A DNA stretch of 64,000 nt from Capsicum annuum (taxonomy: Eukaryota > Streptophyta > Magnoliopsida > Solanales > Solanaceae): positions 16,360,780 to 16,424,779 of the forward strand of contig NC_061119.1 in the NCBI RefSeq assembly GCF_002878395.1, read 5' to 3'. A program made the position numbers and the translations under genes. Below are positions 24,141-36,082 of this stretch, piece after piece; position 1 is the stretch's first letter, and each line of letters starts with the position of its first letter. Below the pieces are notes generated by a model that was not told the origin of the DNA, did not search any database, and saw nothing but the letters and a program-made list of their open reading frames with translations.

Positions 24141-25720
24141 CTATGGGTAGTGTTGCTTATGTTGAGGATAACCAGAAGAAGTTAGTTTAGGAAGTTCATC
24201 ATCTTGATAGGTTAGGTGTTCATTTAGTTGATTCAGTTGAGGGCAGCGCTTGGGTTCAAAATAGTTCGGAGTCCTCTTTGGTTGTTGAACTAAAAGAAAA
24301 ATAGGATAGCAATCCTAGTCTGGTTAAGTTGAAAGAGTCAGTTAGAGATTAGAAAGTAGAGGTTTTCTCCCAAGGAGATATGGTGTGTTGCGTTGCCAAC
24401 GTAGATTGTGTGTGTCGTATGTTGATGAGTTGAGATAGAAAATTCTTGCAAAAGCAAATGGTGCACGTTACTCGATTCATCCGAGAGATAATAAGATATA
24501 CCGCGATTTATGGGAAATCTATTGGTGGAGTAGGATGAAGAGGGACATTACAGAGTTTGTAGATAAGTGCTCTATTTATTAATAGGTTAATATTGAGCAT
24601 CAGAATCCTAGTGGGTCTATGTAGGAGTTTAGTATTCCCACTTGGAAGTAGGAAGTAGTAAACATGGATTTTGTGATGGTTTTGCCTCATACTCATCAGT
24701 AGCATGATTCTACCTGGATCATTCTGGACATGATGACCAAATCACCCTATTTCTTGCCAGTCCATACTTCTTATTCAGCCAAAGACTATGCCAAGCTCTA
24801 TATTAAAAAGTTGGTTAGGTTGCACGGTGTTTCGCTATCTATCGTATCAGAAAGAGGTACCCAGTTTACCTCTCACTTTTGGAAAGCTTTTCAGAAGGTT
24901 CTTGGTACCCAAGTTCACCTCAGTATAACCTTTTACCCTTAAACAGATGGTCAGGTAGAGAGGACCTTTCATACCCTTGAGGACATATTGAGAGCGTGTG
25001 TTGTTGAATTTAAGGAAAGTTGGGATGACCACTTGCCTTTGATTGAATTCGTGTATAGTAATAGTTATCATTCCAGTATTCAGATGGCTCTGTTTGAGGC
25101 TCTATATGAAAGGAAATGTAGGTCTCTGATTGGTTGGTTTGAGGTGGGTGAAACCGCTTTGATAAACCTGACTTAGTGTTTGATACTTTGGGGAAAGTTT
25201 AGATTATCGTGCAGAGGCTTAAGTCAATCCAAAGCTGACAGATATCTTATACGGATGTAAGAAAAAAGGATCTTGAGTTTGAGATTAGAGATTTTGTATA
25301 TCTATGGATCTCTCCCATGAAAGGAGTGAAGAGGTTTGGTAAGAAGGGGAAGCTTGGTCCTCGATATGTAGGCCTTACAGAATTTTGAGCCATTTTATAA
25401 AGGTCTTAAGAGCTTGAGTTTCCTGCAGACTTAGCATCAGTGCACCCAGTGTTCCATGTCTCCTTATTAAAAAAGTGTATTGGTTACCCATCTATAATTG
25501 TTCCCTTAGAAAGTGTAGATGTTCAGAATAATCTTTCTTATAAAGAAATTTCAGTTGAGATCCTTGATCAACAGATTTGTAGACTAAGGAACAAATAAGT
25601 CCCCCTAGTCAAAGTTCTTTGGCGGAATCAGTCCGTTGAGGGAGCCACTTGGGTAGCAAAAGCAAATATACGGAGCTAGTACCCTCATCTTTTCTCAGTA
25701 AGCTCAGATTCAGCTTAAGA
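24141..25720 (+). pseudogene. Tekay integrase with chromodomain-like C-terminus
   Basis: The core integrase is readable at 24730-25176: MMTKSPYFLPVHTSYSAKDY, then IVSERGTQFTSHFWKAFQ (second aspartate altered to Glu in SERG, normally SDRG) and TDGQVERTFHTLEDILRAC with the catalytic glutamate. An upstream zinc-binding region around 24440-24600 is broken. The C-terminus at 25310-25690 has KGVKRFGKKGKLGPRYVG, HPVFHVSLLKKCIG, then SYKEISVEILDQQICRLRNK and a VLWRNQSVEGATWVAKA-like end. This is the chromodomain-type tail that in chromoviruses targets insertion to heterochromatin. Stops and shifts are present throughout. Confidence 0.9.
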
Positions 25721-25942
25721 TAACAACTTTCTTAGAACTTCTCTTTTCCATGATCAGTTTCAGCTGCATATCATTCTTATGTCAGTATGCATTAACATAA
25801 TCAGTTCAGTCATGTTTCATATTTTAGGCTCAGTTATGTAATCACTTTTTCATCATGAATATTCAGTATGTAACCTAAATTCCTCAGTACTTTCAGCTTA
25901 ACCAATCTTATTCGAGGATGAATGTTCCCAAGAGAGAGATAT
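25721..25942 (+). other. Untranslated region and polypurine tract before 3' LTR
   Basis: Non-coding DNA ends in a purine-rich tract, AAGAGAGAGATA, that abuts the 3' LTR start at 25943. Confidence 0.75.
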
Positions 25943-28900
25943 TGTAATACCCCATAAATCCAAACCTATGTTAGAGCCATATTTCAAACTCATGCAAAGT
26001 ACCTTGTAATTCTTTGGTAATTTACGAGTGATATTGGTGCATATTAAGTCCTCAAACAACTCCCTGGTATTAGACGGATTAAAATATTCCTTATCGGTTG
26101 ACTTTTCAAGAAGAATATTACTCTAGTCAACTTCAAATGAGCATATATTTTTCTATACTAATGATTTTCAAACTCAAGACCCACCAAATTGTAGGAAATT
26201 GAATTAACTTTCCAACAATACCATTTTTTCCTAAACCGGATACTTGGGTGAGAAGTTATAGCACTTTTAGTAAAGAAAGTGGGTCAAAATGAGCAGCACC
26301 GCTCGCAGAGGCCCCAAGAATGGCACTCATCCTTTTCCTGTAAAGCACTGCAATTAGCCCGCGTCATGGTGAAGCCCAAATTCCCATTCATCTCTTTTCA
26401 GTGGCACACTGCGATAAGCCAGTATCACACCAAAAATCTTAATGAGAAAGACATCGCGTTGTGGTAGAGAGCAAAATGGGACTCATCCCTTATCTAGTAA
26501 GCCCAATGCAATTTTGCTGCATCGTGCCAAGGGAAAAATTCACATTCAGTGAGGCACGACGATGGATCTGCATCGTGCCAAAGTTCTAGTTTGGAATTTT
26601 CCTTTTTCCAGTAGCGCAACACGATAGCACCGCGTCGCATCGGAGCCAAAAATTAGGATTTTCAGTTCAGTTTTGAGTTTTTAAATTCCAAGGGAATTTA
26701 AGTCCTTTACCTTCACCCCACTCAGTCAAAATATGGGATTGAAGTCCCAATGGATCCTTATTTACTCATTATTTCACAATTCTCTTAAATTAAAGTAGCC
26801 CTATTTCAAGAACAAAATCCTAGCCTTCAAGATTCAAGGTCAAATCTCAAGAATTCGTTGTCAATTCTCACAAATTCAGAAATCAAGGTATGTTAAATGT
26901 TCATCCGTGGGTCCCTTTAACTCATGGAGTCCACATATCCAATTTTAAATTCAAGGTTGTGATCTTTACAAGAAATTGTGATTTTAACCATGAACTCCCA
27001 TGAATTGTAATTCCACACCATGTTTACGTGCAATTGTTGTTGATACTAAACCCCACGCATTTGAATAATGTTATTTTCTGATTTAAACCCTAATTAGTTA
27101 TGTTAATGTTAAAATTATGTTATTTTTACAAGCCTTAAACTATTCCTATGCTTATCTTGAACTATGACTATCAAGTGTTTGATGAAATGCCTATAAGAAT
27201 GAATTTTTGATAAATGCTTTCATATTATATCCTTTAAGTTTTAGTATTATTTTAATATCATTGCTATTAAGTCCTGGGGGTTATGAATACCCGAACACTT
27301 AGTTGATTACTTATCCCCAGTATCTTCAGATTATTTTTAGACATGTTACGAGCAATATCAGTTTAGTCAATTATCACGATCAGTTAAACTTAGAACAGTT
27401 TAGTATTCTGAGTCTTTTCAGTTGGGAGTAGGATTTAGAACCGGGCAAATCTGGGATGATGATTTCTCCGTCAGTTAGGTAGAGTCATTAGTAGCAGTCC
27501 TTGTGCTCTAGAACTACGTAGCCAGTATAGGATTTAAGGAGTCACCCGTCAGTTAGGCTTGACTACCTCCCAGGGGTCACCCGCCAATTTAGGCTTGACA
27601 CCCTTAGTCCTTTAGGATAGTATACCAGTAGATCTACACAGCCAGTGTTAGTACTCGTGGCATGGTTGTAACACCCCAGAACCTGGTCTCAGAATATCAC
27701 ATGGTGCTTAAGACTACAAGTAGCCTTAAGCTAACCCTGTATGTATACTATTGAGCCTAAATCTCATAATAATAGAAATATAGATATAAAAGGCATGCTA
27801 GAATGTGGAAACTTTCTGAAATATCTGGGAGTAATATCTGAAACATCAATACTGAATAATCTAAATCAAAACTAGCAGTCTGACAAGCCTCTACTACTAA
27901 TACTGGAGAGTCACTGGGACAAACCTCCAGCTAACTCAAACTGTCTAAGATAAATGCTAAAATCTCATAAATTTATAAACTACAAAATCTGAGTAACAAG
28001 TCCCCAAACTATGAGGACTCACCAACTGTCGGATATAGACGGAGATGCTCGAACTACTCACGCAACTGATACTAAGCACCTGAACCTACATTATGAGATA
28101 ATGTAGCTTATAGATGTATATGTGGATCAGTACTTTGAGGATATACTGAGTATATGTGGGTGAATGCATAAATAAAATATCATCTCATAATCATCATTTA
28201 TAAAACAGTGCATGCTAAATGTAAATAACTCACATAAGCATGAATATTTGAAATACTGAAATACATAACAATAAGGAGCAAAACACACTTTATAAATCTC
28301 ATAAGCCATAGCATTTAGTTCTAAAAGTTGTACTTGTGTTCTCTCTTTAAATCATACTATCTATGTGTAGAAAGGAATCACTCTTAAATATGAGATCTGA
28401 AAGCTAAAAACTGTAGCTAAAGTCTTTCTGTAAAGCATAGTTTGAATAAATTCATGAGCCTTTACACATACTATTCTAAAAGTTTTTCTGTTATTTTTTT
28501 CTATTAGAGAAAATACTTTATCTTAAGGGAGGTTCTTCTAACTGACATAAACCATGCAAGCTACATAGAGTCCAACGTCTCGTCCTCCTAAGAAAAAAAC
28601 CTCACATTGGGGAGAGGTGTCATACTCTTGCCAGGGAGTATAACCTTATCTTATGTGATAACATCTCAGCCCACTATGGGCACTTAATCTCAATTCTACG
28701 GTGGCACATAGTTCTGGGGTATGATACCTTGAAATCATACCCAATGTAGTGCTAAATACTACTTCCTATTTATTTGCTATGCTCATCTTATTGGAAGTTC
28801 ACTTTAAAACTAGCATAAGGGTTTATTATGAAACCAGCTGTGCATTTATCTAAATCAACCTATAAATGAAGTTATTTTGCTTTTTGTAATCTATAGTATA

Positions 28901-30936
28901 TCTGTAAAGTGGATTCCAAAACTTATCTGAAGATTAAAAGATCAAAACTTTATTGTAAATCTGATATAATCAGCTCATAAGATGCTTAAAGCATCATCTT
29001 TCTCAAAATCTCAACATATAAACTTGGGGCTTAGTAACCCATGTATCAAACTCATGTCAAAACATCATAATAATCATGCTTGATAATGAAAATAATGATA
29101 ATTCATCTCAAAATCTATAATTTACTGCAATAGACATGAAAATACAAAAATAGACATGCAATTCATCTTCAAAATATCTCAAAAACTTATAACTTTGCAA
29201 ATAGAAATAATGGGTATGAACCCTAATTTAAAACTCATGTAATATCATTCAAGATTATATGAATTTAATGTAAAATCTTAGTTTTGGTCATAAGGATGGA
29301 AGGAGATCCTTGTTCATAAACCCCACATACCTTGATAGAAGATTAGATAAAGAAACTTGAGTTATTGATCCCTATTTGAGTTCTTGGGGATGAGTTCTTA
29401 ATTATAGTGCCTTACGAATCCTCAATCTTAAGCTATCTTGGAGAATCAATGGAGGGTTTTGATTTCTTGGAGAAGAAGCTTTGGGAGCTTTAGGGTTTTG
29501 CTTTGAGAGAGAATGGATGAATTTGGGCATAAAGTGCCTTAAATATGCTTAATCTTATGTTTTGAATGGATTGAAGCCTTGGGAATTGACCAAAATGCCC
29601 CTATTAAATTTTAAATCAGAACTAGAAAAACAACCAAAAATCCTGATTTACTAAGCCACCACAACGCGCCACTATCGCAGTGGCTCATTGGAAAAGGATG
29701 AGTGGGAACTAGGAGTTCACTGGATGCGCGACAATCGCGGTGCCCCTTTGGATTACCATTTTGGCCTTTGGGACGACACGCCAATATCACGTAGGCTTAC
29801 TGTAAATTGCCAAATATGAAATGGGACTCCTCCGATATGCCATAATTGTGGAGTCTCACTGGAATTTGACAATTATGATTTTACACTTCTCCGCAATGCA
29901 CTACAGGCCCAAATCACGGTGTTTTATGATTGAAAATTAAAATTGCCATTACTTCTTACTCAATTATTGGATTTAGACGAATCTTATATTGTTGGAAAGC
30001 TTATTAGATTTTCCATACAATAGAAATACTAAATATAGAAAATACCATATGAAATAAAAATGTATTCATCTTTGAAGCTCTCCCTTAACATTGTAAGAAC
30101 AAATTTGAGCTAGAAAAAAGTGTGGGGTAATACAACGGTGGTCATAGGTTGGACCCCTATTTTCTCATTAGGGCATGTCGATTAGATGATAGCTCCCACG
30201 ATCTCAGTTCAGTAGTCAGCATATTTTAGTTTATAATTATATTGAACATAGCATACAAATATCAATTATTCAGTTATCAGATTTTAGTATTTTAGTGCAG
30301 ATTATATTCAGAACATGTTTTATGCTTGGTCATACATTCCTAGTATTTACAGATGCCATTCTTTTACTCAATACTTTATGTTATTCATCCAGTCATATAT
30401 TACTCCTGTACATAAACCATGCATATAAGCCTACCTCATTTAGCATACCACTATATTCAAAGTATTGATCGTATACTCTTTTCTTGTGCTATGATGTATT
30501 ATATCATAGGTTTGGATGCTCAGTTCTTGGATTGCGTATAGACCTTCCAGATTATCAGCTGTAACAGTGGTGAGTCCTCATTTTTTGAGGCCAGACTATA
30601 TTCATTTTCATGCTTTCAATTTATTAGTTAGTTGGAGTTAGTTGGGGCCTGTCCCATTAACTCTTATTCAGCCAGTTTTAGAGGCTTTCAGACAGTCAGC
30701 CAGTTGTTTTTATCTTAGTAGTTTCAGACAGTCATTTTTAGACAGTTGTTTTCCATATTCATGATTCAGAAATATTTTAGTATTTAAAATCTTATGGCAT
30801 ATTCAGATATTCTGTATATGTTATTTGATCGCTATCATTCAGTGCTCACAGTAGGTACCAAATCAGGGATTACCTTATGGTTCCTCGGGATTGTAAGCAC
30901 CGTGTGATGCCCAGGGTGTACTCTTGAAGCGTTACA
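25943..30936 (+). repeat. 3' LTR of the Tekay-type element, split by a solo LTR
   Basis: 25943-27666 plus 30135-30936, about 2.53 kb, aligns with the 5' LTR over its whole length. The insertion at 27667-30134 lies in the equivalent of about 20050 in the 5' copy. It retains the palindrome (30449-30467) and the GGTGAGTCC box (30569-30577). Confidence 0.9.
27667..30134 (-). mobile_element. Solo LTR, youngest level of the nest
   Basis: 2468 bp, on the plus strand starting TGTAACACCCC and ending GGTAATACA. The flanks ATGGT (27662-27666) and ACGGT (30135-30139) are a near-exact 5-bp target duplication. Read on the minus strand it starts TGTATTACCCC, and it has the CAGTA palindrome (28128-28148) and the GGTGAGTCC box (28013-28023) in the same order and end-distance as the oriented Tekay LTRs, so minus orientation is favoured. 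It also has a GC-rich zone (about 29640-29930) with TATCGCAGTGGC-like motifs. No coding sequence. Confidence 0.85.
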
Positions 30937-31345
30937 CCAGGTGAGCTCCACATTGTTCGTGTGAGCAATAATTTCTTTAGTTGTTATATCTTTTTCTTGA
31001 AAACTCTTAGAGTTGCTCCATGGTTAAGTCTTTAGAGTTTTGAGTATTCTTTCATTATTTTGGACTTGTGGAGTATTTGACTTTCTTTTATTTTTTAGAT
31101 GGGTTTCGTATTGTTATTTAGTGGTATTGGTGCATCGTAATGATATATGGTGGATTGATTTTTAAGTTTCTATTGCTTTTGATGTTTGGTTGTTGTTCTA
31201 TGGATTTGAGACAGAAAATTTTCTTGTTAGGTCCAAAAACAGGGGAAACTTTGTCTGATTTTTTGTAGAATTCTAATGAGGCTTGCTTTGGAGTCCTAAA
31301 CTCCTTAGTGCCAATCATGATCCTATTTTTGGTTGTGATACTCTA

Positions 31346-33460
31346 GGAGCTTTCTTTAAGCCATAAAGAGCCTTGTCAAGTTGTATCACATAATTTGGCT
31401 GATCTATATCTTCAAACCCTAGAGGTTCTTTCTCATATACCTGATTCTTCAGGTATCCATTCAAGAAGACACTTTTGACATTCATTTGAAATAATTTAAA
31501 CTCCTAGCAAGCAGCAAAGTCCATGAGGATTTTGATTGCTTCCATTCTTACCATAGGGGGAAAAGTCTCATCATAGTCAATGCCTTTCTCTTGATTGTAT
31601 CTTTGAACTATCAATCTGTCTTTATTTCTAGCAATAGTTCCATGTTCATCCTTTTTGTTATAATAGACCCACCTGGTCTCTATGACAATTCTGTCTGCGG
31701 GCCTAGGAACAAAATTTACATTTGTGAAACTGATTTAATTCTTTCTTCATAGCAATCACCCTGTCAGCATCTTTTAAAGCTTCTTTGACATTTTTGGGTT
31801 CAATGGTAGGGATAAAGGCCGAAAATATAGCTTGATTTCTTACCTTGGATCTGGTTCGCATTCTTGAATCAAAGGTGATGTAAGATTCTTTAGAGGATGG
31901 GAGGACTTGTGCTTCCAATTTGACCCTCTGATGCTTGACTCCTCTTGATTGGGGTTGGGCTCCTAACTTACTTGATTACTGGGAAGCTGAGTACGTGAAC
32001 CTATGTTATCAATATCAACATCTAAAGGATTTGGTCCCTCATTGGATTTTGCATCTTCATCTCCATTACTATCATTGTTCAGAGTTTCATCACTTTTTGG
32101 ATTTTTAATCCCTACTTCATTCATTATTTAAGGAGACACTTTTAATTTGTAAAAGCTCCTCTAGTTCTATATCATCCTTATACCTTAAATCCTTTATGCT
32201 TCCTGATTCATAAAAAATGACATGAATACTTTCTTCAACACATAGGGTCCTCTTGTTAAAAATCCTGTAAGCCGTGCTAGTTGATGAATACCTGACAAAC
32301 ACTCTCTTATCACTCTTGCTATCAAACTTTCCAAGGTTATCTTTACCATTGTTAAATATGAAGCACTTTCATCCAAAGTCTCTCAGGTACCCAAGTTTGG
32401 GTTTTTTATTGTTTAGCAGTTCATAGGGAGTCTTGTTCAGCATAGACCTAATCATGCATGTATTAGTCACATAACAAGCTGTGTTGACAGATTCAGCCTA
32501 AGAGATTTTTGGAAATCCAAATTTACCAATATTTCTTTAGCAATATTCACCAGTGCACTATTCTTTCTTTTTACAACTCTATTTTGCTGAGAGGTCCTAG
32601 GTGCTGAGAAGTTATGACTGATCCCATTCTCTTCAAAAAATTAACTCATCATTGAATTTTTAAACTCAGTCCCATGGTCTAATCTAATATCTGCAACCTT
32701 GGAGTTTACTGTACTTAAATTTTCTTGGTAAATGGTATGAATAATTCAAAGGTTTCATCCTCGATCCTCAGGAATATAGTCTAGGTGAATCTTGAGAATT
32801 CATCAACTATTACAAGATATACCTCTTTCCTCCTTTACTTTAAACTTCAAAAGGTCCACACAAATCTATGTGCAGCAACTCTAGAGTTATGGAAGTGCTG
32901 ACATGCTTTTTCTATTTGAATGAGGATCTTGTGTGCTTTCCTCTGATATAGGCATCACAAAGTTTTTCTTTTGCAAATTTGATCTTGGGAATTCCATGTA
33001 TCAGTTCCTTAGCAACTAGTTTATTTACCAATGATGAGCTCACATATCCTAGTCTTCGATGCCATAATTAAATACTATCATTTTAAGCACCAAGACATGT
33101 AAGCTCATCACCTTAAACTGAGCTAAGATCTGCTACATACATGTTTTTGTACCTCTTAGATTTCAGAATGACCTTACCTGAACTGAGATTGGTAATAGTG
33201 TATCCATCTGACATAAACATGACTTCATTTCCTTTATCAAAGATCTTTGACATACTCAAATGACTATACTTTAATCCATTGTCAAGATACACATTTTCAA
33301 TTGTATGATCCGGTGATCTTCCAATCATACCAATACCTTTAATATTTCCCTTTTTCCATTTTCAAAGAAGACACTTCCACCATGAAGTGTCTTGAGTGAG
33401 AGAAAGTATTCTATTCTTCCAGTTATGTGCTTAGAGCATCCACTATCCATGAACTAGCAC
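31346..33460 (-). pseudogene. SIRE-like element 1 protease, integrase and RT N-terminus
   Basis: Minus strand, 3' part of the sequence first in coordinates. Protease active site FMDSGCSKHITGR at about 33460-33420. The linker with IENVYLDNGLKYSHLSMSKI and GKVILKSKRYKNMYVADLSS (33328-33113) is the GAG-pre-integrase region. The integrase C-terminus has YSSTSTAYRIFNKRTLCVEE (32302-32117). RT begins with MRTRSKVRNQAIFSAFIPTI and EPKNVKEALKDADRVIAMK (31918-31703) and runs to DKALYGLKKAPR at 31346, where the nested insertion broke it. Catalytic integrase residues in between are hard to follow because of shifts. The enzyme set is that of the Ty1/copia order. Confidence 0.88.
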
Positions 33461-33892
33461 CAACTGCTTTCACTTTCTCACACCTACATTTGCAATCACT
33501 TGTTAAACTTTAGAACCCATACACAATCTATTTGACATGCTTTCTACCTAGACCTTGCACTCCATTAGATCTCTAATTTGTTTGGTTGGTCAATATTTGA
33601 GAAGAATCAGTCCGCTTAAGTGATTTATGAAGTTCTTCTTTGACTCGGATAAGGTCCTCCTCTAGCTGGGAGTTTCTACCTAAAGAGGTTGCAAGAAGTT
33701 TTTCAAACTTTTCTAAGTTCTATCTTCAAACTACTAGATTTCGTTTTCCCTTAAATTGGTCTACACTGACACTCTACATCTTTTCTTTAAGATCATCATT
33801 TTCTTTTGATAGAATAATTAACTTTTCTCCCAACTCAGACACATTGATAGTAAGAGATCTTTTCTATTTTCAAACACTCCAAGGGTTTCATT

Positions 33893-35164
33893 CTAGAGAC
33901 CCTTCTCATTAGTAAGCTCTACTAAGGAGTATATCAAGGCATTTGACAGAACCTTGCATCTCTTTAGAGAGTAATTATTAAGATTTTTTTTGATATCAAC
34001 AAGAGTTACCTCTTTATCATATTCATTATTTGACTTGGTCATGCATACAAAGAGTGAATCAAAGGCATGATCTGAATCTTTAATCACCATCATCAAAATA
34101 TCTTCAGGGAGTTGAGAGTCATCAGAGTCACTCGATGAGTCTCCCAGGTTGCCAGTACTTGATTGACAACATAGTCAAAAGTTTCTCTTTTTATGACTTT
34201 GTTTGGACCCCGGCTCTTCTACTTGCCTTTATCTGGTACACCTCTTTCATAATCCTTGTGATCTACCTTATGCATTGGTCAATCCTTAATGAAGTGTCCA
34301 GGTTTTCCATATTTATAACATATGTCATTTTTTGTAGTTGATCTGCTAGAGTTCCTTCTTCTGTGAAATCCTTCATTTTTTCTCATAACCTTAAGAAATA
34401 TCTTGGTTATGTAAGCTACATCTTCATATTTTTCACATTCCTCACCTTTATCTTCTTTAAGTACCAAAGTTTTCTCTTTCTTTAGTTCTTTTTTATCCTG
34501 CTCCTGTTGCTTTTTCATTTCATATCTCTTTAGGTTTCCTATGAGCTCGTCTATTATGAGAGTTTTCAGGTCCCTTGCTTCAGTAATAGTATTGATTTTT
34601 TCTCTCCCGTGACTTGGGAAGTATGTTGAGCACTTTCCTCACTTTCTTGGCAGGCCTGATGTTCTCACCTAGACTATGTAGCATTGGTGATATATGTAAG
34701 CGTAGTGTGCGTTTCTTGTATAGTTTCTCCCTCCTTCATAGTAAATATTTTATATTGAGTGGTAAGCATGTCAACTTTGACTTCGTCACTTGGCTAGTGC
34801 CCTCATGAGTAGTTTTCCAATAGTCTCAGATCTCTTTATCGAATTTACAAGTAGAGATCCTATTATACTCATCAGGTCCCATCCCACTGACTAGCAAATT
34901 CTTTGCCTTGTAGTTCTTTTCAATCTTCTTATGATCATCTTCATTATATTCTTTTCGAGTTTTGGGGATGAGTTTGGTCGCCTCTCTTTCTTTTACTTCT
35001 TCCATGGTAATATATGGACCATCCAAAATAACATCCATTAGTTCACTGTCTTTCACAATTATAAAGTCATACATTCTTTTCTTCCAACACCTATAGAACT
35101 GGTCATTGACTCTTGGGGTCCTGGTGGTTGATTGACCTTCTTCCAGGCTTGGTAGAGCAGCCAT
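33893..35164 (-). pseudogene. SIRE-like element 1 gag
   Basis: Capsid polyprotein, minus strand. The start is taken at 35164 (MAALPSLEEGQST) because the longer upstream extension to 35251 would run into the LTR and PBS. Early segments NDQFYRCWKKRMYDFI and DGPYI are the usual first Gag motifs of SIRE elements. The zinc knuckle at about 34300 reads CYKYGKPGHFIKD, with the second cysteine changed to Tyr. Following the knuckle, 34096-33893 is the Lys/Glu-rich segment with KKNLNNYSLKRCKVLSNALI, a coiled-coil region typical of long SIRE Gag proteins. The gene is interrupted by stops between 34826 and 34518. Confidence 0.85.
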
Positions 35165-35208
35165 TTGAGTTGGATCCTCTCTAAGTGTCAACTTTTTAGA
35201 GAGAGTTA

Positions 35209-35220
35209 GCTCTGATACAA
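35209..35220 (-). other. Primer binding site of SIRE-like element 1
   Basis: The minus strand reads TTGTATCAGAGC, one change from the tRNA-Met site, two bases inside the 5' LTR. Confidence 0.8.
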
Positions 35221-35222
35221 AT

Positions 35223-36077
35223 TGATGGAATATATGAGACCACCAAAACACAGCCGAACCATGTCCTTGAACTTATGAATACAGTAAATAACAACTAGAT
35301 AAGAGATAATGCATCAAAGTAATGAACATGGAAGTTCTACGTGAAAACTTCCCTACACAAGGGAAGTAAAAACCACAACCTGTTATTCAAGATTTCCAAA
35401 CTTCACTCTTCTTCAAGCCACTAAGTGATTGCAAACTCCTATAATCACTGACCCTTATGATAACTCTATCACAATAAAAATGTGATAACTTTAACATACT
35501 TAGAACTAACTAACTCTAGTCACACATCCTAGGTAACTCTACCCAGGATGCAAAACGTGAAAGAAGTAATCAAATACCTGATAAACTTATACCCCACTCG
35601 AACTACCAACTGTAGTGGCTTTAACTTGAACTAAACTTTGGACAAGCTACACATCTACTATCCTTAATAATCAGGAGTAGATTTATAATATAAGACCAAG
35701 AGACTCAACAATACAATACACACACTAGACTTAAGATAAGGGAGTAATCAGGTACTATGTAAACAGTGTTCTTGAGCAGCTTTTACTTGTATTTTAAAAT
35801 TAAATACTAATGCTTACAAAAACTAGGTTTTGTTGTGAGCAACGAATCCTTATATATGCGACAAAAAATCCTAAACGTCTTGCTGTTGTTGAGGTTCAGT
35901 TCCTCTAATGACGCTCCACTAACTTTCTATGGCAAAGATAACTTCCAACTGTAGTCAAGCACGTCACTGTCAAGGCACACTTCAACTAAGATCGAGTCCT
36001 ATGGAAATATAATAGGATGACTATCATGTTGCTTTGTGGAATAATTTGCAGATCATCAAAACTTTTAGGGAATAATA
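35223..36077 (-). repeat. 5' LTR of SIRE-like element 1
   Basis: 855 bp, plus-strand start TGATGGAATATATGAG, end GGGAATAATA, followed by the target duplication GGCCC at 36078-36082. It pairs with 11760-12617; differences are scattered transitions. Confidence 0.9.
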
Positions 36078-36082
36078 GGCCC

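Larger units (their letters stand above)
18323..30936 (+). mobile_element. Ty3/gypsy chromovirus (Tekay/Del type), full structure, decayed
   Basis: Two LTRs of about 2.55 kb, PBS, gag with zinc knuckles, protease, RT, RNase H, integrase and a chromodomain-like C-terminus are present in gypsy order. The near-identical target duplication is CCTGG (18318-18322) and CCAGG (30937-30941). Without the solo LTR in its 3' LTR the element is about 10.1 kb. It is inactive: many stops, a protease active site reading DLGA instead of DSGA, and an RT box reading FIAD instead of FIDD. Confidence 0.93.
16668..31340 (+). mobile_element. Solo LTR (gypsy type) split by a nested Tekay element
   Basis: Its own sequence is 16668-18322 plus 30937-31340, about 2.06 kb, starting TGTAACACCCC and ending GTTGTGATA. 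The exact target duplication CTCTA flanks it. No gag or pol of its own is present, so it is a solo LTR. A GGTGAG box is rebuilt at the junction near 30940, about 400 bp before the end, supporting plus orientation. The nested element lies at 18323-30936. Two 60-bp tandem units occur at 18151-18270. Confidence 0.85.
11760..36077 (-). mobile_element. SIRE/Maximus-type Ty1/copia element with deep nested insertions
   Basis: Two LTRs of 858 and 855 bp, PBS, PPT, gag, protease, integrase, RT, RNase H and a long region between RNase H and the 3' LTR that in SIRE elements holds an env-like ORF. All parts are on the minus strand. The exact target duplication GGCCC (11755-11759, 36078-36082) fixes the borders. 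A solo LTR entered the RT gene at 16668-31340 and itself carries other elements. Without these the element is about 9.6 kb, normal for this lineage. Its insertion site is inside a LINE endonuclease. Confidence 0.92.

Noticed and set aside
16668..31340. A single 14.7-kb LTR retrotransposon
   Set aside because: The two ends (16668-18322 and 30937-31340) are not copies of each other and join to one solo LTR once the Tekay element with its own LTRs and near-TSD is removed.
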